This document shows, piece by piece, positions 1 through 9,460 of a stretch of DNA of 64,000 nt. Within the stretch, counting starts at the first letter, position 1, and every line of letters starts with the position of its first letter. The stretch is from assembly GCA_964403175.1 (NCBI GenBank), contig CAYOFH010000004.1, positions 1 to 64,000 on the forward strand, in the 5' to 3' direction. The position numbers were made by a program, and so were the translations under genes. Origin of the DNA: Marinilabilia sp964403175. GTDB taxonomy: Bacteria; Bacteroidota; Bacteroidia; Bacteroidales; Marinilabiliaceae. The notes under the pieces are model-generated. The model was not told the DNA's origin. It saw only the letters and a list, made by a program, of their open reading frames with translations, and did not search any database.

Positions 1-2
1 TG

Positions 3-704
3 TGGCTGATGAGTACGGAAATAAAAATACTGAAGACCGCTTTTGAGAGGGACTTTAATATTTCCGAGATCAGCTTCGGATGGTTGATGCAGCCTTTTGC
101 ACTGGGAATGATCTCTGTATCGGGATTTGGAATTGCTGCCATGGCTCAAAGTGAAACTGTTGCACATACTGCAGCTTTTCTTTCACTGATTTCTGTGACC
201 ATGGGGGTTTTTCTGTTTATGGTAAAATTGATTTCTGTTTTCCAGAGTCATTTTGTTACCCGGGGCATGCCTGAGCGTCAGTTTTTGCCAAGTTTTCTTA
301 TCGTGGTTCCTATTGTTACCATTTACGCCCTTTCGTTTTTTCGGCTTGGGCACTATCTGGAACATCAGTTTGCAGCAGATCTCAGCATTTATTACACTAT
401 TATGGTAGCAGTTCCTTTCGCATTCCAGACCTGGTATCTGGGATTCGGACTCACAATGCTGAAAAGCTATTTCAAAAAGGACTTTTTTAAGAAGGAGTAT
501 TACGTTTCTCTTTGGGCCTTCATTTGTCCTTTTGTAGGCTATGCTGTTTTAGGATCCTTTGTGTATAAATACTTTTTGCCGGTTCCTTTGATCCAGGTTT
601 TGATTTTTAGCTCAGGAATTCTGGCAATTTTATTTTATGTTTTTACTGCATTACGTTATTACCGATTTTCCCATCCGGCTAAAGTGGAAGCTGTTGCACG
701 ATAG
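3..704 (+). CDS. Integral membrane protein, 5' end cut by window edge
   Basis: The reading frame is open to the left edge, so this is probably the C-terminal part of a longer gene; an internal ATG at 9 would give 231 aa. About six hydrophobic segments are visible (near residues 22-47, 53-77, 92-111, 124-150, 165-187 and 192-214 counted from that ATG), with short polar loops and a basic C-terminus. The repeated pattern of long helices recalls TehA/SLAC1 (TDT) or TsoY-type carriers, which are normally over 300 aa, but no diagnostic motif is seen and this is only a suggestion. A strong terminator follows at 752-803. Confidence 0.6.
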   Translation, partial: WLMSTEIKILKTAFERDFNISEISFGWLMQPFALGMISVSGFGIAAMAQSETVAHTAAFLSLISVTMGVFLFMVKLISVFQSHFVTRGMPERQFLPSFLIVVPIVTIYALSFFRLGHYLEHQFAADLSIYYTIMVAVPFAFQTWYLGFGLTMLKSYFKKDFFKKEYYVSLWAFICPFVGYAVLGSFVYKYFLPVPLIQVLIFSSGILAILFYVFTALRYYRFSHPAKVEAVAR

Positions 705-751
705 TTGAAGATTTCCTTTTGGTTCATATAAAACCGGATACAGGAATATAG

Positions 752-803
752 ACTCAGGGCATTCATATGATCATTAGATCAGATTGAATGCCCTGAGTTT
801 TTT
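752..803 (+). terminator. Rho-independent terminator after the membrane protein gene
   Basis: A perfect 14-bp inverted repeat (752-765 with 785-798, core CAGGGCATTCA) encloses a 19-nt loop and is followed by a T run. It sits 48 bp after the stop codon at 704. Confidence 0.85.
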
Positions 804-901
804 GAAAACTTTTTGATGCTTAAAGGATAATTCGGTTGGTAATTATGTTTTGAATACCCCGGTTGAATTTTTATTGGGATATTATGGATTTGTTTTTATT
901 A

Positions 902-1408
902 TTAGTTGTCAATTCGCACCAAATTATCTTTCCAATTTTCTGGAATATCATTATATCCAAATACTTTTAATGATGGGTTATCATTATTTGCAGTACTCTT
1001 CGAAAGTGATTCATTGATAAATTCAGTATCTAATTTCCACATGGCGCCGGTTGCAGGATCCACAATAAGCCAACCAATTAATCCTCCGAATCCTATATTC
1101 CCAATATACCAACCATCTAAAGAAAAATTAATGGGCACAGTTCTTGAGTCATATCCTTCTTTTTTAAATGTCACAGTATAACTGGCTTTTGAGAAAAAAC
1201 CATTACCTGCTTTTAATTGAAAATTTGCAGGTGTATTGCCTGTGTAAACACTCATTCCATTTTTGTTTTTCACATCAATTTTCGCACCAGAGGGAGTACT
1301 GTTAATAGAAATAGGATAGTTACTTTTACTTACAATAGAGGCGCATGCAGAAAAAATGAAGAGTGTAGAAAAAAATAAAACCCTTGAAAGTAAATTTTTG
1401 TAATTCAT
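902..1408 (-). CDS. Lipoprotein with PEGA-like domain
   Basis: A 168-aa protein with a lipoprotein signal: basic N-terminus, hydrophobic stretch and lipobox F-S-A-C with the lipidated Cys at residue 22. Residues about 30-95 resemble a PEGA domain (ISINSTPSGAKIDV, then a KKEGYDS turn), a small beta-sandwich common in surface lipoproteins of Bacteroidetes. A glycine-rich stretch near 105-120 (GNIGFGGLIGWLIVDP) resembles the hydrophobic segment found in many PEGA lipoproteins. It is expected to be anchored in the outer membrane; substrate and role are unknown. It is monocistronic, on the strand opposite to its left neighbour. Confidence 0.8.
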   Translation of the reverse strand: MNYKNLLSRVLFFSTLFIFSACASIVSKSNYPISINSTPSGAKIDVKNKNGMSVYTGNTPANFQLKAGNGFFSKASYTVTFKKEGYDSRTVPINFSLDGWYIGNIGFGGLIGWLIVDPATGAMWKLDTEFINESLSKSTANNDNPSLKVFGYNDIPENWKDNLVRIDN

Positions 1409-2009
1409 ATTATTGTTTTGTTAATTAATTTGAGAATATGGTTTCTCATGTTAACCCCGTTTATAGTGGTTTCTGGCTTCCACTTTTCCTTTTTGTTTTA
1501 ATTGAGGATGGTCTCGGGTTTGATTCATTATATTAGTGTTTGATTATTAAATTTATCTATAACAATTTGCTTATTAGTTCATCTTCTTGGGTTACCTCGA
1601 ACTATTCAATAACTGCACTCAATGTGTATTTATATTCCGTTTAAAATAAAAGGTGCACAATACATACTAAATTAGCATATATTGTGCACCTTTTTATGAT
1701 GTATTCGGTCCTCCCACTTCTATTTGCGAAAGGGAATATCAGGTTTTCTTTAAGCTGAATACCAGGTAGGGTTATCAATTTGTTTAATAGTTATAAAGTT
1801 TTATATTTCCCGTAAAACTAACTTTTTTGTTTTCTTTTTCAAATAAAAATTAACATTTTTCCACAAACACCTCATTTCTTAAAGATAAAAGGCCACATCA
1901 AGACAGCTTTTCTTTAGGTATTGCAAGGAAATAGTAACGCTTACGGGGATAAAATTCCGTTTGCCATAATATTTTTCGGCCCCCAAAGTATATCCTAAAT
2001 AGCAGGTTT
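1409..2009. other. Intergenic region, 601 bp
   Basis: AT-rich and without a convincing ORF. It holds one strong hairpin terminator at 1648-1695 between the lipoprotein promoter side and the 3' end of pbpC. Nothing else was recognised. Confidence 0.6.
1648..1695. terminator. Bidirectional hairpin terminator
   Basis: Perfect 14-bp arms, 1648-1661 and 1681-1694 (core AGGTGCACAAT), flanked by A and T runs so that it can end transcription in both directions. It lies about 315 bp beyond the pbpC stop, so it probably serves as a barrier between pbpC and the divergent lipoprotein region. Confidence 0.75.
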
Positions 2010-4412
2010 TTATTCTTTAATCCTGAAATTTCTTTTCAATTGGTTGCCTTCATCATCGACCAAAGTGATGGTGTGGTGGCCTGCTTCGGGGAATAAATCT
2101 AAATTATGGGTGCCGGATGTTTTCCCAATATATTCATGGTTTAGGTGCCAGTAAATGGTTGCCTCCGGATTGGCATGTACCACTTTAAAAATGATGTTTT
2201 GTTGAATTCCATCCAGATCTCTGGGCCTCATAATAGTAATTTGCGGCGGAGGATAGATAAAGTCCATGGGGGGAGTTTCTGATCCAAAGCATCCCGGTTT
2301 TCTTGGAGGAAGAGTTCGGTAATCAGCATTTTGTCGGCTGTAGAACCAGGCCATCAGAGGAGGTAATACAAACCGGGTTTCGGAAATAATATTTCCATCA
2401 GATTCACATGAGCGTCTGGTTTGATAACGTCGGTCGGGTGTCAGGTGAACTAATTGATGGTAGGGGCAAACGGGATTACTTTTGATTGTTGCCGGAACTA
2501 AGAGGATTTCCGTTTCCGAACAATTCTGATTTGCGCGATGACCGGATTTTTTGCAGACTTTCAGTTCTTTAAGATCGTCGTAAGGAGTTTCAAACCACGG
2601 AGCAGAGGGGAGCAGGTCGAACAGCCGGAACATCAACGGACCGGCGGTTGTTCCACCCAGCAGTCCTGAGCGTCCTTCTCCTGATGCATTACCTGCCCAG
2701 ACTCCGATCACATACCTGCCATTGATCCCGATGCTCCATGCGTCCCTGAATCCGTAGCTTGTTCCGGTTTTCCAGGCAATATTTTGTCCCGAGGTGAAAT
2801 TTTCCCATCCTGTCTCTTCAGGGGGGCGAATGACACTTTTCATTGCTTCCAGTGTCCACCAAATGGCTCCGGCAGAATAAACAGGAGGATGATTGACAAG
2901 GGGGGACTCCTGAGGTGCTGAAGGTTGCAGTCTGAGTGGGAAAACATCTTTGATCCGGTAACGGCTGTTGTCCAGAGGGTAATTTTTTAAGACCCGCCCC
3001 ATTGAGGCATAAGTGCCGGCCAGATCCCAGAGTGTTATCTCTCCACCACCCAGGATCAGACTTAACCCATAATGATCGTAACCTTTGTCCATGGTTGTGA
3101 TACCTGCCATGGAGATTTTTTTTAGAAATTTTTCCGGGCCATGTTGATGCAAAAGTCTTACAAAGGGAATGTTTAGTGAACGTGATAATGCTTCATTTGC
3201 CGGGACAGCCCCGTCATATTTGCGATGAAAATTTGTAGGAGTGTAGCTTTGATATTGCGTGGGGACGTCAGGCAAAAGTGTTTTGGGCAGAATAGTGCCT
3301 TCCTGAAGAGCATCAGCATAGAGGAGTGGTTTAAGTACACTTCCGGAACTTCTTCGAGATCTGATGATGTCAACGGCATGACCTGTTTTTTTAGCGCGTG
3401 GACGGCTGTTTCCTGCATAAGCCAGCACATTTCCTGTTTCAATATCTGCAATGATGGCACCAGCATGGCGGATGAGGTTGGAAGCCAGCCGGTCTGAATG
3501 TCTCTGCAGGGCTTCATTGGCTTGTTTTTGTAATCCTGCATCAATAGTGGTTTGGATGATTTCACCGGGACGGGTTTTCAGGTAATAATCGACCAGATGC
3601 GGCGCAAGGGAAGGAAGATTGCGGGTTCCTTCCGGCAGAGGCTCCCGGATAGAAATTTTAAGTTCGGTATTATTGATGATGTTCTTTTGGAAAAGCCTGG
3701 TAAGAAGTCTGTCACGCTTGGCCTTTAGTTTTTCGCTGTTAGTACCGGGACGGAGCATTCCCGGGGCATTGGGTAGTATGGCCAGAAGAGTTGATTCTGC
3801 CCAGGTCAGATGGGATGGCGGACGTTCAAAATATTGCCAGGAGGCAGTTTCGAAACCTACTATATTCCCCCCAAAAGGAGCATTGGCAGCATACATCAGC
3901 AGAATTTCCTGTTTGCTGTGTCCCAGTTCCAGTCGCATGGCCCGGATCATTGTCCAAAACTTATTTAACAGGGTACGGGGAGCATCGTCCGACATTCTGG
4001 CTACCTGCATCTTGATGGTGCGTCCCCCGCTGACAACCTCTCCGGCTTTAAGATTTTGAAAGGCAGCCCGAATTACAGACCAGGGATTAATTCCCGGATG
4101 AATGTAGAAATGTTCATCCTCGAAAGCAAGCAGAGCGGTTTTGTATTTTTCCGGTAACTGAGTTGGTTGAGGGAAACGCCATTGCCCGTCTTTGGCTATA
4201 TGGGCTCCCAAAATGGAGCCGTCGGAAGCGGTAATGACCGTTGAAAAGGCATTTTGAAATTTTGGCACCGGAACGCATAGAAAAAGGAAAAATAAAGCCA
4301 GAAACCCCATTCCGATGCGAAATGACTTCCGGGCTCTTATTATTTTCCTTATTAATTTCACCAGTCCGTTAAGTTTTTGTAAAAAGCTATGAGCCAAATT
4401 TTTGCGATTCAA
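2010..4412 (-). CDS. pbpC: Penicillin-binding protein 1C
   Basis: Bifunctional peptidoglycan synthase: an N-terminal membrane anchor (about 35-52), a GT51 transglycosylase domain and a transpeptidase domain facing the periplasm. GT51 motifs are EDEHFYIHPG (E98) and GGRTIKMQ (129-136). Transpeptidase motifs are S358-V-L-K361, S412-L-N and KTG at 548-550. Residues about 715-800 form the C-terminal immunoglobulin-like domain of PBP1C. The start at 4412 is a TTG and keeps the basic cytoplasmic tail; the first ATG (4310) would begin inside the anchor. At 800 aa it is the usual length. The alpha-2-macroglobulin gene that often accompanies pbpC is not here. Confidence 0.93.
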   Translation of the reverse strand: MNRKNLAHSFLQKLNGLVKLIRKIIRARKSFRIGMGFLALFFLFLCVPVPKFQNAFSTVITASDGSILGAHIAKDGQWRFPQPTQLPEKYKTALLAFEDEHFYIHPGINPWSVIRAAFQNLKAGEVVSGGRTIKMQVARMSDDAPRTLLNKFWTMIRAMRLELGHSKQEILLMYAANAPFGGNIVGFETASWQYFERPPSHLTWAESTLLAILPNAPGMLRPGTNSEKLKAKRDRLLTRLFQKNIINNTELKISIREPLPEGTRNLPSLAPHLVDYYLKTRPGEIIQTTIDAGLQKQANEALQRHSDRLASNLIRHAGAIIADIETGNVLAYAGNSRPRAKKTGHAVDIIRSRRSSGSVLKPLLYADALQEGTILPKTLLPDVPTQYQSYTPTNFHRKYDGAVPANEALSRSLNIPFVRLLHQHGPEKFLKKISMAGITTMDKGYDHYGLSLILGGGEITLWDLAGTYASMGRVLKNYPLDNSRYRIKDVFPLRLQPSAPQESPLVNHPPVYSAGAIWWTLEAMKSVIRPPEETGWENFTSGQNIAWKTGTSYGFRDAWSIGINGRYVIGVWAGNASGEGRSGLLGGTTAGPLMFRLFDLLPSAPWFETPYDDLKELKVCKKSGHRANQNCSETEILLVPATIKSNPVCPYHQLVHLTPDRRYQTRRSCESDGNIISETRFVLPPLMAWFYSRQNADYRTLPPRKPGCFGSETPPMDFIYPPPQITIMRPRDLDGIQQNIIFKVVHANPEATIYWHLNHEYIGKTSGTHNLDLFPEAGHHTITLVDDEGNQLKRNFRIKE

Positions 4413-4550
4413 CGGGTGTCTTTATTAAAGCTAAAAATATCGATGTTTTAGGAATCAAACCCCAAAAATGTTGAGAAATTCCCTGCGGCACGATTCACAG
4501 GGCAACCACTAACCCCAACTCCGGGCACCCAGCCACTCAAGGCAAGCCTC

Positions 4551-4599
4551 AACCCGAAACCCTCAACTCAGAACCCGAAACCCAAAACTCAGAACCCAA
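4551..4599. repeat. Seven tandem heptamers, AACYCRR-like
   Basis: Seven consecutive 7-mers (AACCCGA, AACCCTC, AACTCAG, AACCCGA, AACCCAA, AACTCAG, AACCCAA) fill the gap just after the transporter stop at 4608, with more degenerate C-rich copies back to about 4500. The unit is too short for CRISPR and does not encode a protein repeat. Confidence 0.8.
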
Positions 4600-4607
4600 A
4601 TTCATAG

Positions 4608-6194
4608 TTAAAAAACAGCCAGCAACTGGGTGAAAATGATGAGCAGTACCATGGCCACAGGATAAACCGTGGCATAGGCAATTGCCGGAGCGTTGGTGTC
4701 GGTCATCGGATCCACGGCAGCCAGTCCCGGGGTACTTGTCATGGAGCCGGTGATGGCCCCCAGCATGGTGAGTATATTTATTTTTTTCATGAAATGGATC
4801 GACGCAACAGCCAGGATCATAGGTAAAAGAGTGATAACTCCTCCAATCAGAAATAGTTGTGATCCGTACTGATTGTATGTGTCAACGAGTTGTGCCCCTG
4901 CTTTGGTTCCAACTTCCACAAGGAAAAACATAAGACCGATTTGCCGAAGGAGCTGTGTGGCAGCCCCCGACATGCTCCAGATGATAGGTCCGGTTCGTCC
5001 GATGCGGCTCAAAATCATTGCTACAGCAAGTATACCTCCTGTAAGTCCCAGATTGAACGATAGATTTTCACCAAAAGAAACGGTTAGACCACTTAGCAGT
5101 ATCCCAAGAACGATTCCTGCAGCTATCGGAAAAAAGTCGGTATCGGAAAGTTTTTTGTCATTATTCCCAAAAATTCTGACCACTTGTTTCATGTTTTCGT
5201 GGCTGCAGGCAACAGTCAACTTATCACCCATATAAAGTTTCATGGAGGGTGAAGGCGTAATGTCAATCCCACTTCGGCGAAGCCGGGTGACGGTTGCCTG
5301 ATAGTTACTCCAGAGGTTAAATGTGCCCAGGCTCTGATTGACAGCATCTTTGTTGGTCACCAGGATGGATTGCACTTCATAGGTTTTGTGCAGCGGAATT
5401 TCCTCTTCTGTTTCGTGACCGATGAGCAGACGTATTTTTGTCAGCGCATCTTCTGTGCCTACGGCCTTTACCAGGTCGCCTTTATTGAGTATGGTTTCGG
5501 GAGAAGGCACCACAGCCTCACCTTTGTGCAGAATTCTCGAAACAACAGCTTTTGTCATTGAGCGAATTCTTAGCTCCGAAATGGATTTTCCATCTACATT
5601 TTCATTATCAACAATGAACGTTTTGCTTTTTATTTCCGGAAACCCTGATTCATTGAGTTTTTCGTACTCTTCTTCTGCTTTTTTAATGTCTGCCTTTATC
5701 ATTTTCGGATATAGGCGGACAAACAGAATTACACCAATTACACCAAAGGGATAAGCAATACCATATCCGATAGAAACCAGTGAGGAACCTGTGGCATCAA
5801 TGGCGGCTGCAAGTCCCGGGGTGCTGGTCAGTGCGCCTGTGAGAAGTCCGATGGCAACAGGCATTTCAATGCCGGTCCACCAAAAGGCCGCAAATGCAAT
5901 GGCTGATGCGGAAGCCACAATAATAGTGGCGATGATAGCTAATTCGCGTCCCTGCTGCTTAAATGATTCGAAAAATCCCGGACCGGCTTGCATTCCAATG
6001 GTGTAGATGAATAGAATGAGCCCCAGTTTGCCAACAATGGGAGGCATTGTCATGCCGAAATGCCCAAAAATGAGGGCCACAAAAATTATTGCGGAAATAT
6101 CCAGAGAAATGCCTTTGATTTTAATGCTTCCAAGGATGAAGCCCAGACAGATGATCACAAAAAGTCCAAAATGCTGGGTGGTAAATATTTCCAT
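4608..6194 (-). CDS. AspT/YidE-type transporter with two RCK_C domains
   Basis: A 528-aa membrane protein of the aspartate:alanine exchanger-like family (YidE/YbjL/AspT). Two membrane halves, about 5-165 and 355-525, each carry the duplicated signature TSTPGLAA (about 123-130 and 487-494). Between them lie two cytoplasmic TrkA-C/RCK_C domains (about 190-265 and 275-350). Members exchange small anionic metabolites in some bacteria, but most, including this type, have no proven substrate. The ATG at 6194 is preceded by a Bacteroidetes -7 box at 6217-6224. Confidence 0.9.
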   Translation of the reverse strand: MEIFTTQHFGLFVIICLGFILGSIKIKGISLDISAIIFVALIFGHFGMTMPPIVGKLGLILFIYTIGMQAGPGFFESFKQQGRELAIIATIIVASASAIAFAAFWWTGIEMPVAIGLLTGALTSTPGLAAAIDATGSSLVSIGYGIAYPFGVIGVILFVRLYPKMIKADIKKAEEEYEKLNESGFPEIKSKTFIVDNENVDGKSISELRIRSMTKAVVSRILHKGEAVVPSPETILNKGDLVKAVGTEDALTKIRLLIGHETEEEIPLHKTYEVQSILVTNKDAVNQSLGTFNLWSNYQATVTRLRRSGIDITPSPSMKLYMGDKLTVACSHENMKQVVRIFGNNDKKLSDTDFFPIAAGIVLGILLSGLTVSFGENLSFNLGLTGGILAVAMILSRIGRTGPIIWSMSGAATQLLRQIGLMFFLVEVGTKAGAQLVDTYNQYGSQLFLIGGVITLLPMILAVASIHFMKKINILTMLGAITGSMTSTPGLAAVDPMTDTNAPAIAYATVYPVAMVLLIIFTQLLAVF

Positions 6195-6216
6195 TGGTTT
6201 AAGTTTTGGTTGTTTG

Positions 6217-6224
6217 CAAAGTTA
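6217..6224 (-). promoter_or_regulatory. Bacteroidetes -7 box for the AspT-like transporter
   Basis: TAACTTTG on the minus strand matches TAnnTTTG, 23 bp upstream of the ATG. No clear -33 box. Confidence 0.5.
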
Positions 6225-6342
6225 CAATAATTCACTACGGGCCGTAACTCTTGACCTGAATTCTTAATATTGTAAATATTGCTTATGCAAAAATAGAAAA
6301 CAATGTGAGATATTCTCTCATTCGTTATCCGGTTAAGTGTGT

Positions 6343-6350
6343 TATCTTTG
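6343..6350 (+). promoter_or_regulatory. Bacteroidetes -7 box before the polysaccharide cassette
   Basis: TATCTTTG matches TAnnTTTG and lies 93 bp before the ATG at 6444. It is the only good match in this gap and is the likely promoter of the cassette. Confidence 0.5.
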
Positions 6351-6443
6351 AAAATCCAAAGTTTTGTGCTGAGAAGATGATATTTTTTTTGTTTTCTGAA
6401 GAGATGACAATTTTGACTTTAGAATAAAAATTTAATTAAGTAA

Positions 6444-7832
6444 ATGTACCTTTCTGACAATCAAATAGAATATGTGTTTTTTCATTTATGGCAGCATCTT
6501 TCCAAAGAATCCATTGGAAGAGATCCTTTTTTAGTAATAAAGGAAGGTGAGAAGATATCTGAAGATGTTGAAAATAAAGTCATTTTTGTTTTGTCGGAGA
6601 ATGAAAAGCCGGATCCTGTTAATATTCTTTTTAAGGGTCAAAATTTTCCTGTTTTATTTAGCAATAATTATCGTTCCGGCCCTGTGTTTATTGAAGATGA
6701 AAACGGGAATGTATGGTTCCAGCCTGACCTTCTATCATCGGTTTTTTGGTTACTCTCAGGAATACAGGAAGTTATTGTTCCCCAGAGAGACAGATATGGA
6801 CGTTTTCCTTACGAAAGTTCCATTCAAAAACAGTTGGGATACGCTCATCTACCGTTGGTTAATTATTATTTCGAAATGATTATTGAAGGCCTGAAGATTT
6901 ATTGCAGACAGCAAAATATTAAATTGCAGACGACGAGGCTTTTTAATAATTTCGGGTTTGTTCTAAGTCACGATGTGGACAGAATATCTTTCTTTCATCC
7001 ATATCGTGTTCTTTATAAAATTAAACAGTTGTTGGGTGTTGCTCCCTTGAATTACTCCCGGGGAAAAACGCTTAAACTTTTTTTTAAGGGGATCCTCTTC
7101 AATCTGAATCCTTTTAGAAAAGCTGATCCCTGGTGGAATTTCGATTGGATGATTGATCTGGAAAAACGACTGGGAATCCGGTCAACTTTTTTCTTTCTGA
7201 AGCAGGAGGATCGTTTTGATAATTCACTCTACAAGTTTCATGTCAAAAAGATAAAGAACTTAATTAAAAGGCTTAAGGATGATGATTTTGAAGTAGGACT
7301 TCATGGAACAATGCGCTCAGTAGCAGATATAAAAAATCTGCAAGAACAGACGGGTGAATTATCCGGTATTTTGGGAGGAAAGCCCGTTGGTATTCGCCAG
7401 CATTATCTTCGTTTTTTTCATCCTCATACGTTCAAAATACAGGAATCAGCAGGGCTAATTTATGATTCATCTCTTGGCTTTGCAGAGCACGATGGCTACC
7501 GTAATGGTTACTGTTACCCATTTCATCCCTATGATTTTGAGGCTGATAAAATGATGAAGATATGGGAAATTCCATTGGTTTTAATGGAAATTTCCATGTT
7601 GCAATACCGTAAAGAAGGATTTGAAGCTCTGAGATCGTCTGTTTTTCATTATATTTCTGAAGCCGAAAAATTTGGAGGATTGTTCAGTCTGTTATGGCAT
7701 AACTGCCGTTTGAGCGAATATGAATATGACGGAGTGACAAATTTTTATGAAAAATTACTTGAACAAATAGTTGCAAAAGATTGCGAAAGCGAACCCGGAA
7801 GTAAAATAATTCAACGCATTTCGGGAGAATAA
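6444..7832 (+). CDS. Polysaccharide deacetylase-family protein with DUF7033-like N-terminus
   Basis: A 462-aa cytoplasmic-looking protein with no signal peptide. The N-terminal 150 residues resemble the DUF7033 module that precedes NodB-like domains in Bacteroidetes; the C-terminal 290 residues carry a NodB-type carbohydrate esterase core with SHDVD (175-179), GLHGT (near 288) and a late LLWHN motif (near 417). The two Asp and the His residues match the metal-binding set of CE4 enzymes, so it may remove acetyl groups from a glycan precursor or repeat unit. It is the first gene of the surface-polysaccharide cassette; a 235-bp gap separates it from the next gene. Confidence 0.8.
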   Translation: MYLSDNQIEYVFFHLWQHLSKESIGRDPFLVIKEGEKISEDVENKVIFVLSENEKPDPVNILFKGQNFPVLFSNNYRSGPVFIEDENGNVWFQPDLLSSVFWLLSGIQEVIVPQRDRYGRFPYESSIQKQLGYAHLPLVNYYFEMIIEGLKIYCRQQNIKLQTTRLFNNFGFVLSHDVDRISFFHPYRVLYKIKQLLGVAPLNYSRGKTLKLFFKGILFNLNPFRKADPWWNFDWMIDLEKRLGIRSTFFFLKQEDRFDNSLYKFHVKKIKNLIKRLKDDDFEVGLHGTMRSVADIKNLQEQTGELSGILGGKPVGIRQHYLRFFHPHTFKIQESAGLIYDSSLGFAEHDGYRNGYCYPFHPYDFEADKMMKIWEIPLVLMEISMLQYRKEGFEALRSSVFHYISEAEKFGGLFSLLWHNCRLSEYEYDGVTNFYEKLLEQIVAKDCESEPGSKIIQRISGE

Positions 7833-8067
7833 ACTTTTCGGCTGTCTGTTTTCCTTTGAATATCATTGGTTTCAAAATAGAGGAATACTTTTTGGTAATA
7901 TGAAACAAGTATGGATCTTTGATTTCTCTTTCGGCTTTCTTTGCGGAGCACAGCGGCATAGCTGAGGGGCCGCCTTGTCACAAAGAAATATGCACAAAAA
8001 TGTGTGTATAAAAGGATTGCGAGTTCCATCCAACGTTAATAATATTCGTGGAATAAAAAAGATATAG

Positions 8068-9444
8068 ATGTTTAAGATTCAGGAGACTGTAATAAATGGA
8101 GGGTATTGTATAGGCTGTGGGGCATGCACTGCGGTTGAAAATTCTCCGTTTAAAACGGCCTTTGATGAGAATGGATGCATTCAGGCGTTTTCTTCAGATA
8201 GTTGTGTTTCAAATCTGTTGGATGAATCAATCTCAGACGTTTGTCCGTTTTATAATTCGGAGAGTAATGAAAATGTTCTTTCCCGTGAATTATTTCGTGC
8301 GACCAATGAGTTTGACAGCAGGATTGGCTATTACCACCAAACTTTTTGCGGAAGAGTTGGGGAAGGAGACTTTTTTGCCAAAGGCAGTTCCGGAGGTATG
8401 GGGAAATGGCTCTTAACTGATCTGCTTGAAAGAAATATGGTAGATTATGTCATTCAGGTTGTGAGCAATGAAAGGGACCCTGATCAATTATTTCAATTTA
8501 AGGTTATTTCCGATTCGAAAGAGGTTATTAATGGTGCAAAATCAGGTTATTACCCGGTGGAGATGTCCTCAGTATTGAAATTTATCAAACAAAATCCCGG
8601 GAGATATGCTATTACAGGAGTTCCCTGTTTTATTAAAAGTATTAGATTACTTCAGAAGCAACAAGTTATTTTTAAAGAGAGGATTAAATATTGTGTGGGA
8701 ATTGTTTGTGGTCATTTAAAGAGTCGGTTTTATGCTGACATGATTGGGTGGCAGATGGGAATTCCCCCCGGAAATGTTTCAAATATCGATTTCCGGGTAA
8801 AAATGGAGGGGGAGAAAGCCAATCAGAAAGCAGTAAAAGTTACTTCTGTTGATGGAACAATCGCAGGACCTTTTCGGGTTAATGATCTTTTTGGTGTTAA
8901 TTACGGATATGGCTTCTTTAGTTACAAAGCTTGTGAGTTTTGCGATGATGTAATTGCCGAAACGGCCGATATCTCTTTTGGAGATGCCTGGCTTCCCCGG
9001 TTTATTGATGAGGGAACGAGTATTATTATCAGTCGCAATCCGGAATTGAGTATGCTGATCGAAGAGGGCAAAAAAGAAGGGCGAATAATATTATCGTCTG
9101 TGTCACCCCATGAAGTGTATCAGTCTCAGGAGGCTGGCTTCCGACATCGGCGTGAAGGGCTTGCTGTACGTATTAATGAAAAGAGAAAGGCGGGTAAGTG
9201 GGTGCCGCGAAAACGGTTTGAAACAATTGTCAGTTCTTTTATCCGGATATTAATTTACCGTAAACGCACGCGGATGGGGGAAAAGAGTTTCCGGGTTTAC
9301 CTTGATGCGCTTGCCGGGCATGACTTTCGCGCTTTTAAGAAAAAAATTTCACGTGAAATCATGGGATATAAATTTCTTTATGCTCTGGAGGGCTTAATAA
9401 AAAAAGTGACCGGAAAAAAACGAAAACCTGCCGGGAAAATGTGA
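8068..9444 (+). CDS. Coenzyme F420 hydrogenase/dehydrogenase beta-subunit-like Fe-S protein
   Basis: A 458-aa protein of the FrhB/FdhB beta-subunit superfamily. The N-terminus has a 4Fe-4S ferredoxin motif C14-x2-C17-x2-C20 with C59-P as the fourth ligand; the middle holds the N domain (GSSGGMGKW near 107-115; GVPCFIKS near 187-194), and the C domain has CEFCDD and ADISFGDAW (near 291-310). In methanogens this fold binds flavin and reduces F420; in bacterial polysaccharide clusters it has an unknown, presumably redox, role. It precedes the pyruvyl transferase by 16 bp, so both are probably in one operon. Confidence 0.85.
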   Translation: MFKIQETVINGGYCIGCGACTAVENSPFKTAFDENGCIQAFSSDSCVSNLLDESISDVCPFYNSESNENVLSRELFRATNEFDSRIGYYHQTFCGRVGEGDFFAKGSSGGMGKWLLTDLLERNMVDYVIQVVSNERDPDQLFQFKVISDSKEVINGAKSGYYPVEMSSVLKFIKQNPGRYAITGVPCFIKSIRLLQKQQVIFKERIKYCVGIVCGHLKSRFYADMIGWQMGIPPGNVSNIDFRVKMEGEKANQKAVKVTSVDGTIAGPFRVNDLFGVNYGYGFFSYKACEFCDDVIAETADISFGDAWLPRFIDEGTSIIISRNPELSMLIEEGKKEGRIILSSVSPHEVYQSQEAGFRHRREGLAVRINEKRKAGKWVPRKRFETIVSSFIRILIYRKRTRMGEKSFRVYLDALAGHDFRAFKKKISREIMGYKFLYALEGLIKKVTGKKRKPAGKM

Positions 9445-9460
9445 GACAAATTTTGAATTA

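Noticed and set aside
3619..4059. A 146-codon frame antisense to pbpC
   Set aside because: It is a shadow of the GT51-domain coding sequence, with no promoter or similarity.
4500..4607. The heptamer array as a possible CRISPR array
   Set aside because: The unit is 7 bp with no spacers, and no cas gene is in the window.
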